A DNA stretch of 64,000 nt from Actinomycetospora succinea. Lineage in GTDB: Bacteria; Actinomycetota; Actinomycetes; Mycobacteriales; Pseudonocardiaceae. The translations under genes and the position numbers were made by a program. The stretch lies in NCBI RefSeq assembly GCF_004363095.1, contig NZ_SNYO01000006.1:236627-300626 (forward strand), read 5' to 3'. Below are positions 31,515-40,406 of the stretch, one piece after another (position 1 is the stretch's first letter; every line of letters starts with the position of its first letter). The notes beneath the pieces were generated by a model that had not been told where the DNA came from, did not search any database, and saw only the letters and a program-made list of their open reading frames with translations.

Positions 31515-31985
31515 TCACTCCTCGGGCAGGGCCGGGGGCACGCCGGTCTGCTCGTAGGCGCTCAGCATGTCGATGCGGCGCTGGTGGCGCCCGCCCTCGA
31601 ACGCGGTCGCGAGGAAGGCGTTGACGATCTCGGTGGCCTGCTCGGCGGTGTGCATGCGCGCACCGACGGCGACGACCTGCGCGTTGTTGTGCTTGCGCGC
31701 GAGCTGCGCGGTCTCGACGCTCCACGCGAGCGCCGCGCGGCAACCGGGGACCTTGTTGGCCGCGATCTGCTCGCCGTTGCCCGACCCGCCGATGACGATG
31801 CCGAGGCTGCCCTCCGCCGACACGGTCCGCAGCCCGGTCTGCACGCAGAACGGCGGGTAGTCGTCGTTCGGGTCGAGCTCGGCGGGGCCGACGTCGACGA
31901 CGTCGTGGCCGGCCCTGGCCAGCTCGCGCAGCAGATGGGCCTTGAGCTCGAACCCGGCGTGGTCCGATCCGACGAAGACGCGCAC
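31515..31985 (-). CDS. rpiB: Ribose-5-phosphate isomerase B
   Basis: 156 residues from GTG 31985 (VRVFVGSDHAG). The signature residues are GSDHAGFELK, GGSGNGEQIAANKVPG and AQLARKHNNAQVVAVGARM. It interconverts ribose 5-phosphate and ribulose 5-phosphate in the pentose phosphate pathway. Longer starts to 32060 exist but add non-conserved residues. The gene order nei2-rpiB matches M. tuberculosis Rv2464c-Rv2465c. It converges with the flavodoxin-like gene. Confidence 0.94.
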   Translation of the reverse strand: MRVFVGSDHAGFELKAHLLRELARAGHDVVDVGPAELDPNDDYPPFCVQTGLRTVSAEGSLGIVIGGSGNGEQIAANKVPGCRAALAWSVETAQLARKHNNAQVVAVGARMHTAEQATEIVNAFLATAFEGGRHQRRIDMLSAYEQTGVPPALPEE

Positions 31986-32080
31986 CCGCGCAGTCTTGCA
32001 GGTGAGGGCCCGGACGCGACGAGGCCCACGATCGGCGACTCGGAAACATGCCCGTGACACGCCCCGCTTACGTTGACGCC

Positions 32081-34663
32081 ATGTCAGCGCGACCCTCCGA
32101 CCACCGTCTGACGCCGGCGCGCGAGGTCGTCATGGGGGTCGAGGAGGAGTTCCACCTCGTCGACCTCGAGACCCGGTCGGCCGTGCCGCGGGTGCCCGAG
32201 CTGCTCGGCGAGCTCCAGGCGCTCGACGGCGAGGCGTTCGCCGCCGAGCTCAAGCCGTCGATCATCGAGACGAACTCGGCGCCGACGTCCGACCTCGCCG
32301 ACCTGCGCACCGACCTGGTCCGGCTGCGCGGGATGCTCGCCCACATCGCCGACGAGCACGGCCTCGGCGTGGTCGGCGCCGGCAGCGTGCCGCTGATCGA
32401 CGGCTCCGCGCGGGGCATCACACCGTCGCCGCGCTACGAGCGGATGCGCGACGAGTACCAGATGCTCGCCTTCGAGCAGCAGATCTGCGGCACCCAGGTG
32501 CACGTCGACGTCCCCGACCGCGACGCGGCGATCACCGTCATGCAGCACAGCGCGCCGTGGCTGCCGGTGCTGCTGGCGCTGTCGGCCTCGAGCCCGTTCT
32601 GGCAGTCCGAGGACACCGGCTACGCCAGCTCCCGCACGCTGGCCTGGCACCGTTGGCCGACGGCCGGTCCCCCGGCCCCGCTGACCGACGCCGCCGACTA
32701 CGACGCGCTCATCGCCGACCTGCTCGCCTCCGGGACGATGTCCGACCCCGGCATGGTCTATTTCGACATGCGTCCCTCGGCGCACCAGAGCACGGTCGAG
32801 GTCCGCATCTGCGACGCCGGCCCGAGCGTCGACGGCGTCGTCCTCATCGCCGGCCTGTCCCGCGCTCTCGTGCGTCACGGGGTGCGCGCCCACGTCGAGG
32901 GCCGGGCGACGCCCCGCTACCGCCCCGAGCTGCTGCGCGCGGCGAGCTGGCGGGCGGCGCGCTCGGGCCTCGAGGGCGACCTCGTCGACGTCCCGGGACG
33001 CGAGCTCGTGCCGCCGTCGCGCGCGGTGCGGCTGATGCTCGAGCACCTCGCCGACGACCTCGACGAGGCCGGCGACCGCGCCGTCGTCGAGGAGCTGGCG
33101 CTCGAGGCGCTCGCCCGCGGCAGCTCGGCGGCCCGCCAGCGCCAGCGCGCCAACCGCAGCGGCGGGCTCGAGGCCGTCGTGGACATGCTCGTCGCCGAGA
33201 CCCGCGGCGCGCCGGACTCGCCCGTCGACGCCCCGGTCGGCGAGACCGTCGCCCCGGTCATGCTCGACGGCTACCGGTCACCAGGGTTCGACGAGGCCGT
33301 CGCCGAGGACGGCACCGTGCGCCCGGCGTACTCGTGGCTGGTCTCGACGCTCGAGCGGATCGGGCCGTCCGGCCTGCTCGTCCACGAGAAGAGCCGCGAC
33401 GCCGAGCAGCGCGCCCGCGGCATGTTCTTCCCGCAGGAGCAGGACGCCGAGCGCCTCTTCCCCCTCGACCTCGTCCCCCGCCTCGTCACCCCCGGCGAGT
33501 GGGCGATGCTGACCGAGGGGCTCGTGCAGCGCGCCCGCACCTGCGAGGCCCTCCTGCAGGACCTGCACGGCGAGCGCGCCTGCCTGCACGACGGCGTCCT
33601 GCCCGAGGCCGCCCTGCGCTGGGTCCCCCAGCCGCACGAGGCCGCCATGAACCTGCACCCGGGCGCCGTGCGGGCCCTGGTCAGCGGCCTCGACCTCGTC
33701 TGCGACGCCGAGGGCGAGTGGAAGGTGCTCGAGGACAACCTGCGCATCCCCTCGGGCATCGGCTTCGCGATGGCCGACCGCCGCGTGGTGCGCAGCGTCC
33801 TGCCCGAGCTCCAGGCCCCCGACGGCGTGCTCGACGCCGACGAGGGCCCGGCGATGCTGCGCGAGGCGCTGCTGGCGTGCGCTCCCCCGGCCGCGGGCAG
33901 CGACCCGGTGCTCGCCGTCGTCAGCGAGGGCCCGAGCGACTCGGCGTACTTCGAGCACCGCATGCTCGCCGAGGAGATGGGCGTGCCGCTGCTCACTCCC
34001 GGCGAGCTCCGCGCGGTCGCCGGAATGATCACGATCGCGGAGACCGGGCGGCCGATCGACGTCGTCTACCGGCGCATCGACGAGGAGGTGCTCTTCGAGG
34101 CCACCGACGCGTGGGGCGTCCCCCTCGGCGGGCCCGTCCAGGACGCCGTGCGCACGGGTCGGCTGACCCTCGCCAACGCGCCGGGCAACGGTCTCGTCGA
34201 CGACAAGGGCGTCTACCCCTACGTCTCCGCGCTCACCGAGTACTACCTGGGCGAGAAGGCGACCCTCGCGGCCGTCCCGACCTGGTCGTGCGCCGATCCC
34301 GAGCAGCGCGAGCACGTCCTGGCGCATCTCGGCGAGCTCGTCCTCAAGCCCGTCGACGGCTATGGCGGGCAGGGCATCGTCATCGGCCCCGACGCGGACG
34401 CCGCGGAGCTCGACCGGGCCGCCGCCGCGGTGCGCGCCGACCCCGCGGGCTTCGTCGCGCAGGAGACGATCCGGATCTCCACGCACCCCACGTTCACGGG
34501 CACCGCGCTGGAGCCGCGGGTGGTCGACCTGCGGGCGTTCGTCGTCCTCGCGCCCACCCCGACGGTGCTCCCGACGCCGCTCACCCGTGTCGCGCCCGCC
34601 GACTCCCTCGTGGTCAACTCCTCGCGGGGCGGGGGCTCCAAGGACACCTGGATCCTGCGCTGA
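32081..34663 (+). CDS. Bifunctional GCS2-type carboxylate-amine ligase / circularly permuted ATP-grasp protein
   Basis: 860 residues from ATG 32081 (ATG 32048 possible). The N-terminal half is a GCS2/YbdK glutamate-cysteine-ligase-like domain: MGVEEEFHLVDLE, SIIETNSAPT, FEQQICGTQVHVDVPD. The C-terminal half is a circularly permuted type 2 ATP-grasp domain: LPPEAALRWVPQPHEAAMN-type (LPEAALRWVPQPH), VLEDNLRIPSGIG, GELVLKPVDGYGGQGIVI, VAQETIRIS. This fusion could join an amino acid to another amino acid or amine twice. It leads a cassette with an amidotransferase and an S9 peptidase, resembling compatible-solute dipeptide synthesis, but uses a different first enzyme from the GNAT/ATP-grasp fusion known there. 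Confidence 0.86.
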   Translation: MSARPSDHRLTPAREVVMGVEEEFHLVDLETRSAVPRVPELLGELQALDGEAFAAELKPSIIETNSAPTSDLADLRTDLVRLRGMLAHIADEHGLGVVGAGSVPLIDGSARGITPSPRYERMRDEYQMLAFEQQICGTQVHVDVPDRDAAITVMQHSAPWLPVLLALSASSPFWQSEDTGYASSRTLAWHRWPTAGPPAPLTDAADYDALIADLLASGTMSDPGMVYFDMRPSAHQSTVEVRICDAGPSVDGVVLIAGLSRALVRHGVRAHVEGRATPRYRPELLRAASWRAARSGLEGDLVDVPGRELVPPSRAVRLMLEHLADDLDEAGDRAVVEELALEALARGSSAARQRQRANRSGGLEAVVDMLVAETRGAPDSPVDAPVGETVAPVMLDGYRSPGFDEAVAEDGTVRPAYSWLVSTLERIGPSGLLVHEKSRDAEQRARGMFFPQEQDAERLFPLDLVPRLVTPGEWAMLTEGLVQRARTCEALLQDLHGERACLHDGVLPEAALRWVPQPHEAAMNLHPGAVRALVSGLDLVCDAEGEWKVLEDNLRIPSGIGFAMADRRVVRSVLPELQAPDGVLDADEGPAMLREALLACAPPAAGSDPVLAVVSEGPSDSAYFEHRMLAEEMGVPLLTPGELRAVAGMITIAETGRPIDVVYRRIDEEVLFEATDAWGVPLGGPVQDAVRTGRLTLANAPGNGLVDDKGVYPYVSALTEYYLGEKATLAAVPTWSCADPEQREHVLAHLGELVLKPVDGYGGQGIVIGPDADAAELDRAAAAVRADPAGFVAQETIRISTHPTFTGTALEPRVVDLRAFVVLAPTPTVLPTPLTRVAPADSLVVNSSRGGGSKDTWILR

Positions 34664-34690
34664 CGCGCAGCACGACCGAGGAGGCCACCC

Positions 34691-36466
34691 GTGTGCGGCA
34701 TCGCCGGTGAGTTCCGATTCGACGGGCGCGCGGCCGAGGTCGCGACGGTGCTCGACATGGCCCAGGTCCTCCAGCCCCGCGGGCCCGACGGCTGGGGCGT
34801 CGTCGGCCACGGCCCGCTGGCCCTCGCCCACCAGCGCCTGAAGATCATCGACCTGTCCGAGGCCGGCGCCCAGCCCATGGTCGACGCCGAGCTCGGCCTC
34901 ACCGCCGTCTTCAACGGGATCATCTACAACTACAAGGAGCTCCGCGAGGAGCTGCACGCCCAGGGCTACCGGTTCTTCTCCACCTCGGACACCGAGGTGC
35001 TGCTCAAGGCCTTCCACCGCTGGGGCAAGGCCTGCGTCGAGCACTTCAAGGGCATGTTCGCGTTCGCGGTCGCCGACCGGCGCACCGGCGAGCTCGTGCT
35101 GGGCCGCGACCGGCTCGGCATCAAGCCGCTCTACGTCGCGCAGGTGCCCGGGGCGGTCCGCTTCGCCTCGTCACTGCCTGCCCTGCTCGCGGGCGGCGGG
35201 CTCAACACCGACGTCGACCTCGTCGCACTGCACCACTACATGAGCTTCCACTCGGTGGTCCCGGCGCCGCGGACGATCCTGCAGGGCGTCCGCAAGCTCC
35301 CGCCGGCGACGATCCGCACGATCTCGCCCGACGGCGCGACCGACGACTGGACCTACTGGGAGCCGCACTTCACCCGCCACGGCGAGAAGTCGGCGGAGGA
35401 GTGGGCCGAGACCGCGCTGGCCTCGCTGCGCACCGCCGTCGAGCGCCGCATGGTCGCCGACGTGCCGGTCGGCGTCCTGCTCTCCGGCGGCATCGACTCG
35501 TCGATCGTCGTGGCCCTGCTCGCCGAGATGGGGCAGAAGGACCTCAAGACCTTCTCGATCGGCTTCGAGGCCGAGGCCGGCGAGACCGGCGACGAGTTCG
35601 ACTACTCCGACCTCGTCGCGCAGACCTACGGCACGGACCACGTGAAGTTCAAGGTCCCCAAGCACGAGACCGACGACGCGCTGGCGGGCGCGGTCGCGGC
35701 GATGGCCGAGCCGATGGTCAGCCACGACGTCGTCGCGTTCTACCTGCTCTCGCGCGAGGTCTCGAAGTCGATCAAGGTGGTGCAGTCCGGCCAGGGCGCC
35801 GACGAGATCCTCGGCGGGTACGACTGGTACCCGCCGCTGGCCGGGGTGCCGCGCGACGGCGCGGTCGACGCCTACCAGAAGGCGTTCTTCGACCGCCCGC
35901 ACAGCGAGGTCGCCCAGCTCCTGACGCCCGAGGCGCTCGTCGGGGACGACGTCAGCCGCGCGTTCGTCGCCGAGCACTTCGGCCGGCCCGGCGCGGACTC
36001 CGCCGTCGACGCGGCCCTGCGCCTCGACACCTCGATCATGCTGGTCGACGACCCGGTGAAGCGCGTCGACAACATGACGATGGCCTGGGGGCTCGAGGCG
36101 CGGGTGCCGTTCCTGGACCACGACTTCGTCGAGACGATGGGCGCCTGCCCGCCCGAGTTCAAGCTCGCCGACGGCGGCAAGGGCGTGCTCAAGGCGGCCG
36201 CGCGCGGGGTGCTCCCCGACGAGATCATCGACCGGAAGAAGGGCTACTTCCCGGTCCCGGCGATCCGCCAGCTCTCCGGGCCGGTGCTCGAGCGCGTCCG
36301 CGGCGCGCTGACCGACCCCGCCGCCACCTCGCGCGGGCTCTTCCGGTCCGACGCCGTGGCCCAGATGCTCGACGACCCGAACTCGGGGCGCACCAACCTC
36401 GGCGCCAACGCGCTGTGGCAGGTCGCACTCCTCGAGATGTGGCTGCAGGCGCACGGCATCACGTAG
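34691..36466 (+). CDS. Asparagine-synthetase-type amidotransferase (NAGGN amidotransferase-like)
   Basis: 591 residues. Cys2 (MCGIAGEF) is the Ntn glutaminase nucleophile, with PRGPDGWG and NGIIYNYKELR in the glutaminase domain. The synthetase domain has the PP-loop LLSGGIDSS near 263-271 and SGQGADEILGGY. It is closest to the amidotransferase of N-acetylglutaminylglutamine amide synthesis (asnO, TIGR03104-type), judged by length and RKLPPATI and RKKGYFPVP segments. It amidates a carboxylate using glutamine. Sits 27 bases after the ligase gene. Confidence 0.88.
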   Translation: MCGIAGEFRFDGRAAEVATVLDMAQVLQPRGPDGWGVVGHGPLALAHQRLKIIDLSEAGAQPMVDAELGLTAVFNGIIYNYKELREELHAQGYRFFSTSDTEVLLKAFHRWGKACVEHFKGMFAFAVADRRTGELVLGRDRLGIKPLYVAQVPGAVRFASSLPALLAGGGLNTDVDLVALHHYMSFHSVVPAPRTILQGVRKLPPATIRTISPDGATDDWTYWEPHFTRHGEKSAEEWAETALASLRTAVERRMVADVPVGVLLSGGIDSSIVVALLAEMGQKDLKTFSIGFEAEAGETGDEFDYSDLVAQTYGTDHVKFKVPKHETDDALAGAVAAMAEPMVSHDVVAFYLLSREVSKSIKVVQSGQGADEILGGYDWYPPLAGVPRDGAVDAYQKAFFDRPHSEVAQLLTPEALVGDDVSRAFVAEHFGRPGADSAVDAALRLDTSIMLVDDPVKRVDNMTMAWGLEARVPFLDHDFVETMGACPPEFKLADGGKGVLKAAARGVLPDEIIDRKKGYFPVPAIRQLSGPVLERVRGALTDPAATSRGLFRSDAVAQMLDDPNSGRTNLGANALWQVALLEMWLQAHGIT

Positions 36467-36480
36467 GTAGCGTGCGGTCC

Positions 36481-38337
36481 GTGGACGAGTGGATCAGCGC
36501 GACGCGTTGCTGGTCTCCCAGCCCCTCACCGGACGGGACGACGATCGCGTTCGTCTGGGACGGCGAGGGCCTGCCCCAGGTGCGCCTGCACCGACGGGCC
36601 ACCGGCGAGGAGTGGTCGCTCGACACCGGCGACGACCTCGTCTCGACCGTGCGCTGGTCCCCCGACGGCGCGTGGCTCGCCGTCGAGACCGCCCCCGACG
36701 GCGGCGAGCGCACGCAGGTCGCGATCGTCCGCCCGGACGGCACCGACCTGCGGGCCGTCCGGGGCGTCGGTGACGACGACCGCGGCGCGGTCACCCTCGA
36801 CCGCTTCACGCACACCGGGTCGGTCCTCGCGATCACCGAGTCGGACACCGAGACGACGACGGCCTGGCTCGTCGACGCCGACACCGGGCAGCGCCAGCGC
36901 CTGGGCTCCGGGCACGCCCTGCAGATCCTCGACGTGAGCCGCGACCGGCGCCGCGTGCTGCTGCGCCGCGGCCGCCGCGGGTCCCGCCACGTCGGCATCG
37001 TCGACCTCGACGGCACCGAGGGCTGGCACGAGATCGACGTGCAGCGGGGCCCCGGCGGCCCGCCCGGCGCCGTCGAGCACCCCGTCGCGATCACCCGCGA
37101 CTCCAGTGTCGTCGCCGGCCGGTTCACCCCCGACGGCACGAAGATGCTGCTGCTCACCGACGGCGGTCGCGAGCGCGCGGCGCTGGTCGCCGTCGACGTC
37201 GCGACCGACGCGAGCCCGATGACCCCGGAGGTGCTCGCCGAGCGCGTCGACGCCGACCTCGAGCGCTTCGCGCTCACCGAGGACGCCCGGCTCGCGGCCC
37301 TCGTGTGGAACGTCGAGGGGCGCAGCGAGGTCGACCTGCTCGACCTGGAGAGCGGCAAGTGCTCGTCGTACGCCCCGCCCGGCGACGTCGTCACCCACGC
37401 GGTCTTCAGCCACGACAGCGACTCGCTGGTGATGGGCATCCAGTCGCCCGAGGTGCCGGCCGCCGTGTGGTGCCACGAGCTGTCGTCGGACACCACCGCG
37501 CTGATCTGCCCGCAGGAGGAGCCGCGCTGGTCACCGGGCCAGCTCGTGCACCCGACGCTCGAGGTCGTCACCACCCCCGACGGCCTGCGCCTGCCCGGCT
37601 GGCTGTACCGCCCGCGCGGGAGCGCCGGGCCGCTGCCGACGGTGATCTACCTGCACGGCGGGCCCGAGGCGCAGGAGCGCCCCGTGTTCACGCCGCTCTA
37701 CCAGCACCTGCTCGCCCGCGGCGTCGCCGTCTACGCGGCCAACGTGCGCGGGTCCTCGGGCTTCGGTCGTTCGTTCGTCAACGCCGACAACGGCGCCGGG
37801 CGCTTCGCGGCGATCCGCGACGTGGCGACGTGCGTCGAGCACCTCGTCGGCTGCGGCGTCGCCGACCCCGCCCGCGTCGCGGTCATGGGCCGCTCCTACG
37901 GCGGCTACCTGACCCTCGCCGCGCTCGTGAACCACCCCGAGCTCTTCGCGGTCGGCATCGACGTGTGCGGCATGGCCGACTTCGAGACGTTCTTCGCCCG
38001 CACCGAGCCGTGGATCGCCGACGCCGCCGTCGGCGAGTACGGCCACCCCATCCACGACCGCAACCTGCTCCGCGAGCTCTCCCCCGTGCACCGTATGGAG
38101 CACCTGCGCGCGCCGCTGCTCGTCGTGCACGGGAAGTGGGACACCAACGTGCCCGTCCACGAGGCCGAGCTCGCCGTCCACGGCGCCAAGGCCGCGGGCG
38201 TGCCCGTGCGCTACCTGCTCTTCGACGACGAGGGCCACGAGATCCAGCGCACCGAGAACCGCGTGCGCTTCATCCACGAGTGCGTGGACTGGCTCGGGGA
38301 GCACTTCGGGCTCGAGCCCCGGGCGGACACGGCGTAG
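36481..38337 (+). CDS. S9-family prolyl-oligopeptidase-like peptidase
   Basis: 618 residues from GTG 36481 (GTG 36472 possible). The N-terminal beta-propeller of about 340 residues has WSPDGAWLAV-type blades. The alpha/beta hydrolase domain has the nucleophile GRSYGGY, Asp in GKWDTNVP and His in DEGHEIQ. S9 enzymes cut short peptides; in NAGGN-type clusters a peptidase recycles or processes the peptide product. It starts 14 bases after the amidotransferase gene. Confidence 0.86.
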   Translation: MDEWISATRCWSPSPSPDGTTIAFVWDGEGLPQVRLHRRATGEEWSLDTGDDLVSTVRWSPDGAWLAVETAPDGGERTQVAIVRPDGTDLRAVRGVGDDDRGAVTLDRFTHTGSVLAITESDTETTTAWLVDADTGQRQRLGSGHALQILDVSRDRRRVLLRRGRRGSRHVGIVDLDGTEGWHEIDVQRGPGGPPGAVEHPVAITRDSSVVAGRFTPDGTKMLLLTDGGRERAALVAVDVATDASPMTPEVLAERVDADLERFALTEDARLAALVWNVEGRSEVDLLDLESGKCSSYAPPGDVVTHAVFSHDSDSLVMGIQSPEVPAAVWCHELSSDTTALICPQEEPRWSPGQLVHPTLEVVTTPDGLRLPGWLYRPRGSAGPLPTVIYLHGGPEAQERPVFTPLYQHLLARGVAVYAANVRGSSGFGRSFVNADNGAGRFAAIRDVATCVEHLVGCGVADPARVAVMGRSYGGYLTLAALVNHPELFAVGIDVCGMADFETFFARTEPWIADAAVGEYGHPIHDRNLLRELSPVHRMEHLRAPLLVVHGKWDTNVPVHEAELAVHGAKAAGVPVRYLLFDDEGHEIQRTENRVRFIHECVDWLGEHFGLEPRADTA

Positions 38338-38428
38338 CTCTCCAGTTCGACTTCCGCCGAACCGCCCCTGCCGCCCGCGGCCCTCTGCCAGCATCCGATC
38401 GGCGAGCTGATCGGACGGGAGGGGCCGC

Positions 38429-38782
38429 GTGACCGCACCGGGCGAGGGGTTCGACGTCCGCCCGGACGAGCTGCGCGCCGGCACCGCGGCGCTGCGCGGC
38501 GACGCCGGCGACCTCGTGGCGGCCTGCCGCGCGGCCTCCGCAGCCATCGCCTCCACCGCCGGGGCGTGCGGCACCGAACCGCTGGCGTCGGCGGCGGCCC
38601 GGTTCGGCCAGGCGCTGGACGGTGCCGGTGCCGCGGTGTCCACGCGGGTCACCGATGCGGCCGCGTCCCTCGAGGCCTCGGCCAGCGCGTACGTCACCGG
38701 CGACGGGGGCGTCGCGGGCGGACTCGGGCCAGCGGCTCCCGGCGCGCCGCCCGTCCTGCTGCCCGGCCTGGGCGGCAACTGA
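38429..38782 (+). CDS. EspC-like small helical protein, type VII secretion partner
   Basis: 117 residues from GTG 38429 with GGAGGGG upstream. The start, VRPDELRAGTAALRGDAGDLVAACRA, has the DVxPDxLR pattern of EspC/ESX-1 excreted virulence factor family proteins, followed by two helical hairpin segments and a Gly/Pro-rich tail. It probably forms a partner or chaperone pair with the following toxin for export by a type VII system. The last base of its stop codon is the first base of the next start. Confidence 0.72.
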   Translation: MTAPGEGFDVRPDELRAGTAALRGDAGDLVAACRAASAAIASTAGACGTEPLASAAARFGQALDGAGAAVSTRVTDAAASLEASASAYVTGDGGVAGGLGPAAPGAPPVLLPGLGGN

Positions 38783-40056
38783 TGCCCGGCCTCCCCGGCG
38801 ATCCGGCCGCGGTCGAGGCCGCCGCCGACGCCCTCGCCCGCGCCGCGCAGGACCTCGCGGCGACCGGTGAGGCGGTGGCGGGTCACGGGCGCGGCGCGAC
38901 GGCGGCGTGGTCCGGCAGCGCCGCGATGCTCGCGGCGACGAACGTCTCGACGGCCGCAACCGGCGCCCGCACCGTCGCCGAGGCGGTGTCGGCGACCGCC
39001 GGGCCGCTGCGGGCCTTCGCGGCCGAGCTCCGCCGCGCGCAGCAGGACTGGCTCGAGGGCGAGCGGATGGCCGTGCAGGGCCAGGCGCTGCTCGTGGGGG
39101 TCGGCTCCGGCGCCCCGGCCGACGCCGCCCGCGAGACCGGTCGCCTCGCCGTCCAGGACGGTGCCGCGATCATGCTGTCCGCCGAGGACCGCGCCCAGGA
39201 CGCGGCAGAGGTGGCGGCGCGTGCCCTCGACGCCGCCGGCGCGGGACTGGCGAGCCTCCTCCCGGCACCGGCGACCCCGCCCGACGGCAACGCGTGGGAC
39301 GGGCTGGTGAAGGCCGGCGGGGACGTCGTCGGCGAGGTCACCGACACGGTCGGCGGCGTCATCGACCACGTCAACGTCTTCGACGAAGACTTCGGGGCCA
39401 CCTGGGGGCGGACATGGGAGACGACCCAGGCCGCGGTCACCGACCCGCTCGGCGCCGTCGGGTCGATGCTGCAGGGCACGGTCCAGCCCGTCGTCGACTC
39501 GTACCAGACCGGCGGCCTGGACGAGGCGATCGGCCGAAGCCCCGGTGTCATCGCCGCGGCCCTCGGCGGCAAGGGCATCACCAAGCTCGGCCGCCTCGGC
39601 GACCTCGTGGAGCACGGGCCCGACCCGCGTCCGTCCACGCCCCTCGCCCCCGGGGGTGGGCTGCAGCGGCACCAGGACGCCGGGGGCCACACGCTGACCC
39701 CGAAGAAGGCGCACGTCGGCGCGACCGACCAGGAGCTCCTCGACCGTCAGGCGAGGGTGGGCAGACCGCTGGAGGTCTCGAGCTACGCCGACCGCCAGAC
39801 CGCCGAGAGTGCGACCCACGACAACATCACCGCCAACCAGGCCGCGATCGACGACTGGCTAGCCTCGAGCCCTTCGGATCCTCAGGAGTTCGAGTTCGAG
39901 CACCCGTGGTCGGTCGGTCGGTTCGCCCCGGAGAACGCGACGCTCGCCGACGTGGTCGACGTCCCGGTCTCGCGGGTGGTCCTGATGGCCGATCCGTCCA
40001 TGCCCGGCGGTTACTACATCCTGACGTCCTATCCCCGGCCCGTGGAGCATCCGTAG
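38782..40056 (+). CDS. Type VII-exported polymorphic toxin with RNase A-like (CdiA-CT) domain
   Basis: 424 residues. The N-terminal half (1-165) is a WXG/PPE-like helical hairpin with Trp43-Ser-Gly45. A linker (165-285) has a TGGLDEAIGRSPG-like amphipathic part. The C-terminal domain (about 290-424) matches the bacterial RNase A-like CDI toxins: LQRHQDAGGHTLTPKKAHVG supplies the catalytic His303 and His311, with YADRQTAE, ANQAAIDDWLASS and the late TSYPRP (Thr415, Tyr417). It cleaves RNA in rival cells. The immunity gene follows after two bases. Confidence 0.82.
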   Translation: MPGLPGDPAAVEAAADALARAAQDLAATGEAVAGHGRGATAAWSGSAAMLAATNVSTAATGARTVAEAVSATAGPLRAFAAELRRAQQDWLEGERMAVQGQALLVGVGSGAPADAARETGRLAVQDGAAIMLSAEDRAQDAAEVAARALDAAGAGLASLLPAPATPPDGNAWDGLVKAGGDVVGEVTDTVGGVIDHVNVFDEDFGATWGRTWETTQAAVTDPLGAVGSMLQGTVQPVVDSYQTGGLDEAIGRSPGVIAAALGGKGITKLGRLGDLVEHGPDPRPSTPLAPGGGLQRHQDAGGHTLTPKKAHVGATDQELLDRQARVGRPLEVSSYADRQTAESATHDNITANQAAIDDWLASSPSDPQEFEFEHPWSVGRFAPENATLADVVDVPVSRVVLMADPSMPGGYYILTSYPRPVEHP

Positions 40057-40058
40057 AC

Positions 40059-40406
40059 ATGACTGGCCCACGACGTTCCCAGCTCCGGACGCTGTTCGCC
40101 GCCTACCTCAACCAAGACTTCGTGGACGACTACGGCAGCCCGTCGAAGGCGGTCGGCGCGTACTGCCGGACGGCGAGCGACGAGCACCGGATGACGACCG
40201 CCCAGGAAGTGCACGAGATCCTGCGGACCGCCGATGGGGAGGACGGCGCGCGACAAGCCGTGGCTGCCCTGGCGCTGGAGTACCACCCCGAGGCGGAGGG
40301 CTGGCAGATGCGCGACTGGCTCGCCGAGCTGGAGCGGTTCCTGCGCGACCCGGACGGTCCCACGCGGCTCGACTGGCCCCACGAGGAGACGGACACGTCC
40401 CGATGA
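40059..40406 (+). CDS. Immunity protein to the RNase A-like toxin (CdiI type)
   Basis: 115 residues from ATG 40059. A small acidic helical protein: LRTLFAAYLNQDFVDDYGSP, VAALALEYHPEAEGWQMRDWLAELERFL. This pattern, including YLNQDF and EYHP, is also found in the C-terminal half of the next gene, confirming an immunity family. It should bind and block the toxin domain encoded just upstream in the producing cell. Confidence 0.8.
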   Translation: MTGPRRSQLRTLFAAYLNQDFVDDYGSPSKAVGAYCRTASDEHRMTTAQEVHEILRTADGEDGARQAVAALALEYHPEAEGWQMRDWLAELERFLRDPDGPTRLDWPHEETDTSR

